Shown: positions 6,132-6,465 of the stretch, piece after piece
Numbering within the stretch: the first letter of the stretch is position 1
Layout of the letters: each line of letters opens with the position of its first letter
From: Halobacteriales archaeon QH_10_65_19
GTDB taxonomy: Archaea > Halobacteriota > Halobacteria > Halobacteriales > Haloarculaceae
DNA: 6,465 nucleotides
NCBI GenBank assembly: GCA_003022085.1
Contig: PXQK01000117.1
Coordinates: forward strand, 6,600-13,064
Direction: 5' to 3'
Translations under genes and position numbers: made by a program
Notes under the pieces: model-generated
What the model saw: the letters and a program-made list of their open reading frames with translations, nothing else
Databases searched by the model: none
Told to the model about the DNA's origin: nothing

Positions 6132-6266
6132 TTATTTGGCTCCGTTCGCGCGACACGTCACCTCTTCGAGCCCCACCATTCCTGTCTCTGCACACGTCGA
6201 CATGAGGTCCCCCAGCCCGAGTGCCTCGATTTCGTCATCGCTGAGCGAAACGATCGCTTCTCGCAT
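6132..6266 (-). pseudogene. N-terminal remnant of an HTH-10 (bacterio-opsin activator-like) regulator
   Basis: A 44-residue frame begins MREAIVSLSDDEIEALGLGD and continues with LMSTCAETGMVGLEEVTCRANGAK before TAA at 6132-6134. I recognise this as the conserved N-terminus of haloarchaeal regulators of about 215 residues that end in an HTH-10 DNA-binding domain, whose N-terminal pattern is roughly DDE-EALGLGDLVSLCREAG-RDLEEL-C-G-GAV. Everything after the GA- position is absent, including the DNA-binding part, and no other frame downstream resumes it. An in-frame ATG at 6278 would add four residues, but the TATA spacing favours 6266. Product, if made, could not bind DNA through HTH-10. Likely cause is deletion or an insertion scar at about 6135. 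Alternatively it is a genuine small protein keeping only this segment. The identification is from memory of the family. Confidence 0.6.
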
Positions 6267-6288
6267 ATGCGAACACATGACAGAAGCA

Positions 6289-6300
6289 TGCCAAATACTA
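6289..6300 (-). promoter_or_regulatory. TATA-type promoter before the HTH-10 remnant
   Basis: The minus strand reads TTAGTATTTGG around 6300-6290, centred about 28 nt before the ATG at 6266. This is the spacing expected for leaderless haloarchaeal transcription and suggests that the promoter survived although the gene body is lost. Confidence 0.45.
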
Positions 6301-6343
6301 ACGGGCGAAACCTGATGATAGCGAAAAGAATTGCAAAGGCAAT

Positions 6344-6465
6344 TTATGAGACGGAAGCCCCCGACCGCTCGACGAAGACGGTCGACGCAAGCACTTCGCG
6401 GGCGGTGTCTTCACGAGCACAGCGAGCGAAGCGAGCGCGAACGTTGAAAGCCGAGCGTAGCGAGG
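6344..6465 (-). other. Unassigned right edge; possible C-terminal end of a gene
   Basis: One minus-strand frame is open from the right edge to TAA at 6344-6346 and ends with residues REDTAREVLASTVFVERSGASVS. Codons in its last half look haloarchaeal, but I recognise no family. The rightmost 50 bases are low-complexity (AGCGAGCGA repeated twice in tandem, then CCGAGCGTAGCGAGG), a pattern often seen between genes in haloarchaea, which argues against coding. An inverted repeat CGACCG (6362-6367) / CGGTCG (6379-6384) lies inside. Confidence 0.25.

Noticed and set aside
6082..6315. GTG-started 77-codon plus-strand frame
   Set aside because: Although a TATA-like TTTATATTGA lies about 27 nt upstream, its Ser-rich middle is exactly the antisense of the HTH-10 remnant and its product matches no family I know.
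6346..6465. Tandem GAGCGAAGCGAGC-type units as a CRISPR array
   Set aside because: Units are about nine bases with no spacers of constant length; this is low-complexity sequence common in haloarchaea.
5824..6465. tRNA or other structured RNA gene in the long intergenic region
   Set aside because: No cloverleaf arms, TTCGA-type T-loop context or CCA-adjacent stem could be traced on either strand.

Overview
The window looks like chromosomal DNA of a halophilic archaeon (class Halobacteria). Coding parts are GC-rich with G/C-ending codons, the predicted proteins are rich in Asp and Glu, promoters look like archaeal TATA boxes about 26-28 nt before a start, and the recognisable families (ABCE1/Rli, a small EMC6-like membrane protein, a PKD/dockerin subtilase, an HTH-10 regulator remnant) suit haloarchaea. 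I cannot name the genus. Every supported gene is on the minus strand, so transcription runs from high to low coordinates.

Layout from left to right: (1) 1-1359, the first 453 codons of ABCE1, the ribosome-recycling ATPase; the C-terminus lies beyond the left edge. (2) 1361-1663, a 100-residue three-helix EMC6-like membrane protein directly upstream of ABCE1. The two are separated by one base (TAG-C-ATG) and appear to share a promoter near 1684-1700, so they form an operon. (3) 1664-1806, a short intergenic gap. (4) 1807-5823, a 1338-residue secreted subtilisin-family protease: Sec-type signal peptide, N-terminal PKD, duplicated propeptide-like region, S8 catalytic domain with Asp361/His401/Ser569, KP-43-like beta-sandwich, two cohesin-like modules around a second PKD, and a dockerin-like C-terminus. 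(5) 5824-6465, a 640-base accessory-looking region: the protease promoter and leader, a direct-repeat/hairpin element, an AT-rich island, an N-terminal remnant of an HTH-10 regulator with its promoter apparently still in place, and an unassigned GC-rich right edge.

ABCE1 splits terminated ribosomes, and an EMC6-like protein would belong to membrane-protein insertion, so their coupling suggests a tie between translation and membrane biogenesis; this is inference. The protease is an independent transcription unit whose C-terminal modules suggest assembly or anchoring outside the cell. The most notable points are that cohesin-like and dockerin-like modules occur in one chain, that ABCE1 nucleotide-binding domain 1 is about 32 residues shorter than domain 2 between Q-loop and signature motif, and that the regulator is broken next to an AT-rich island.
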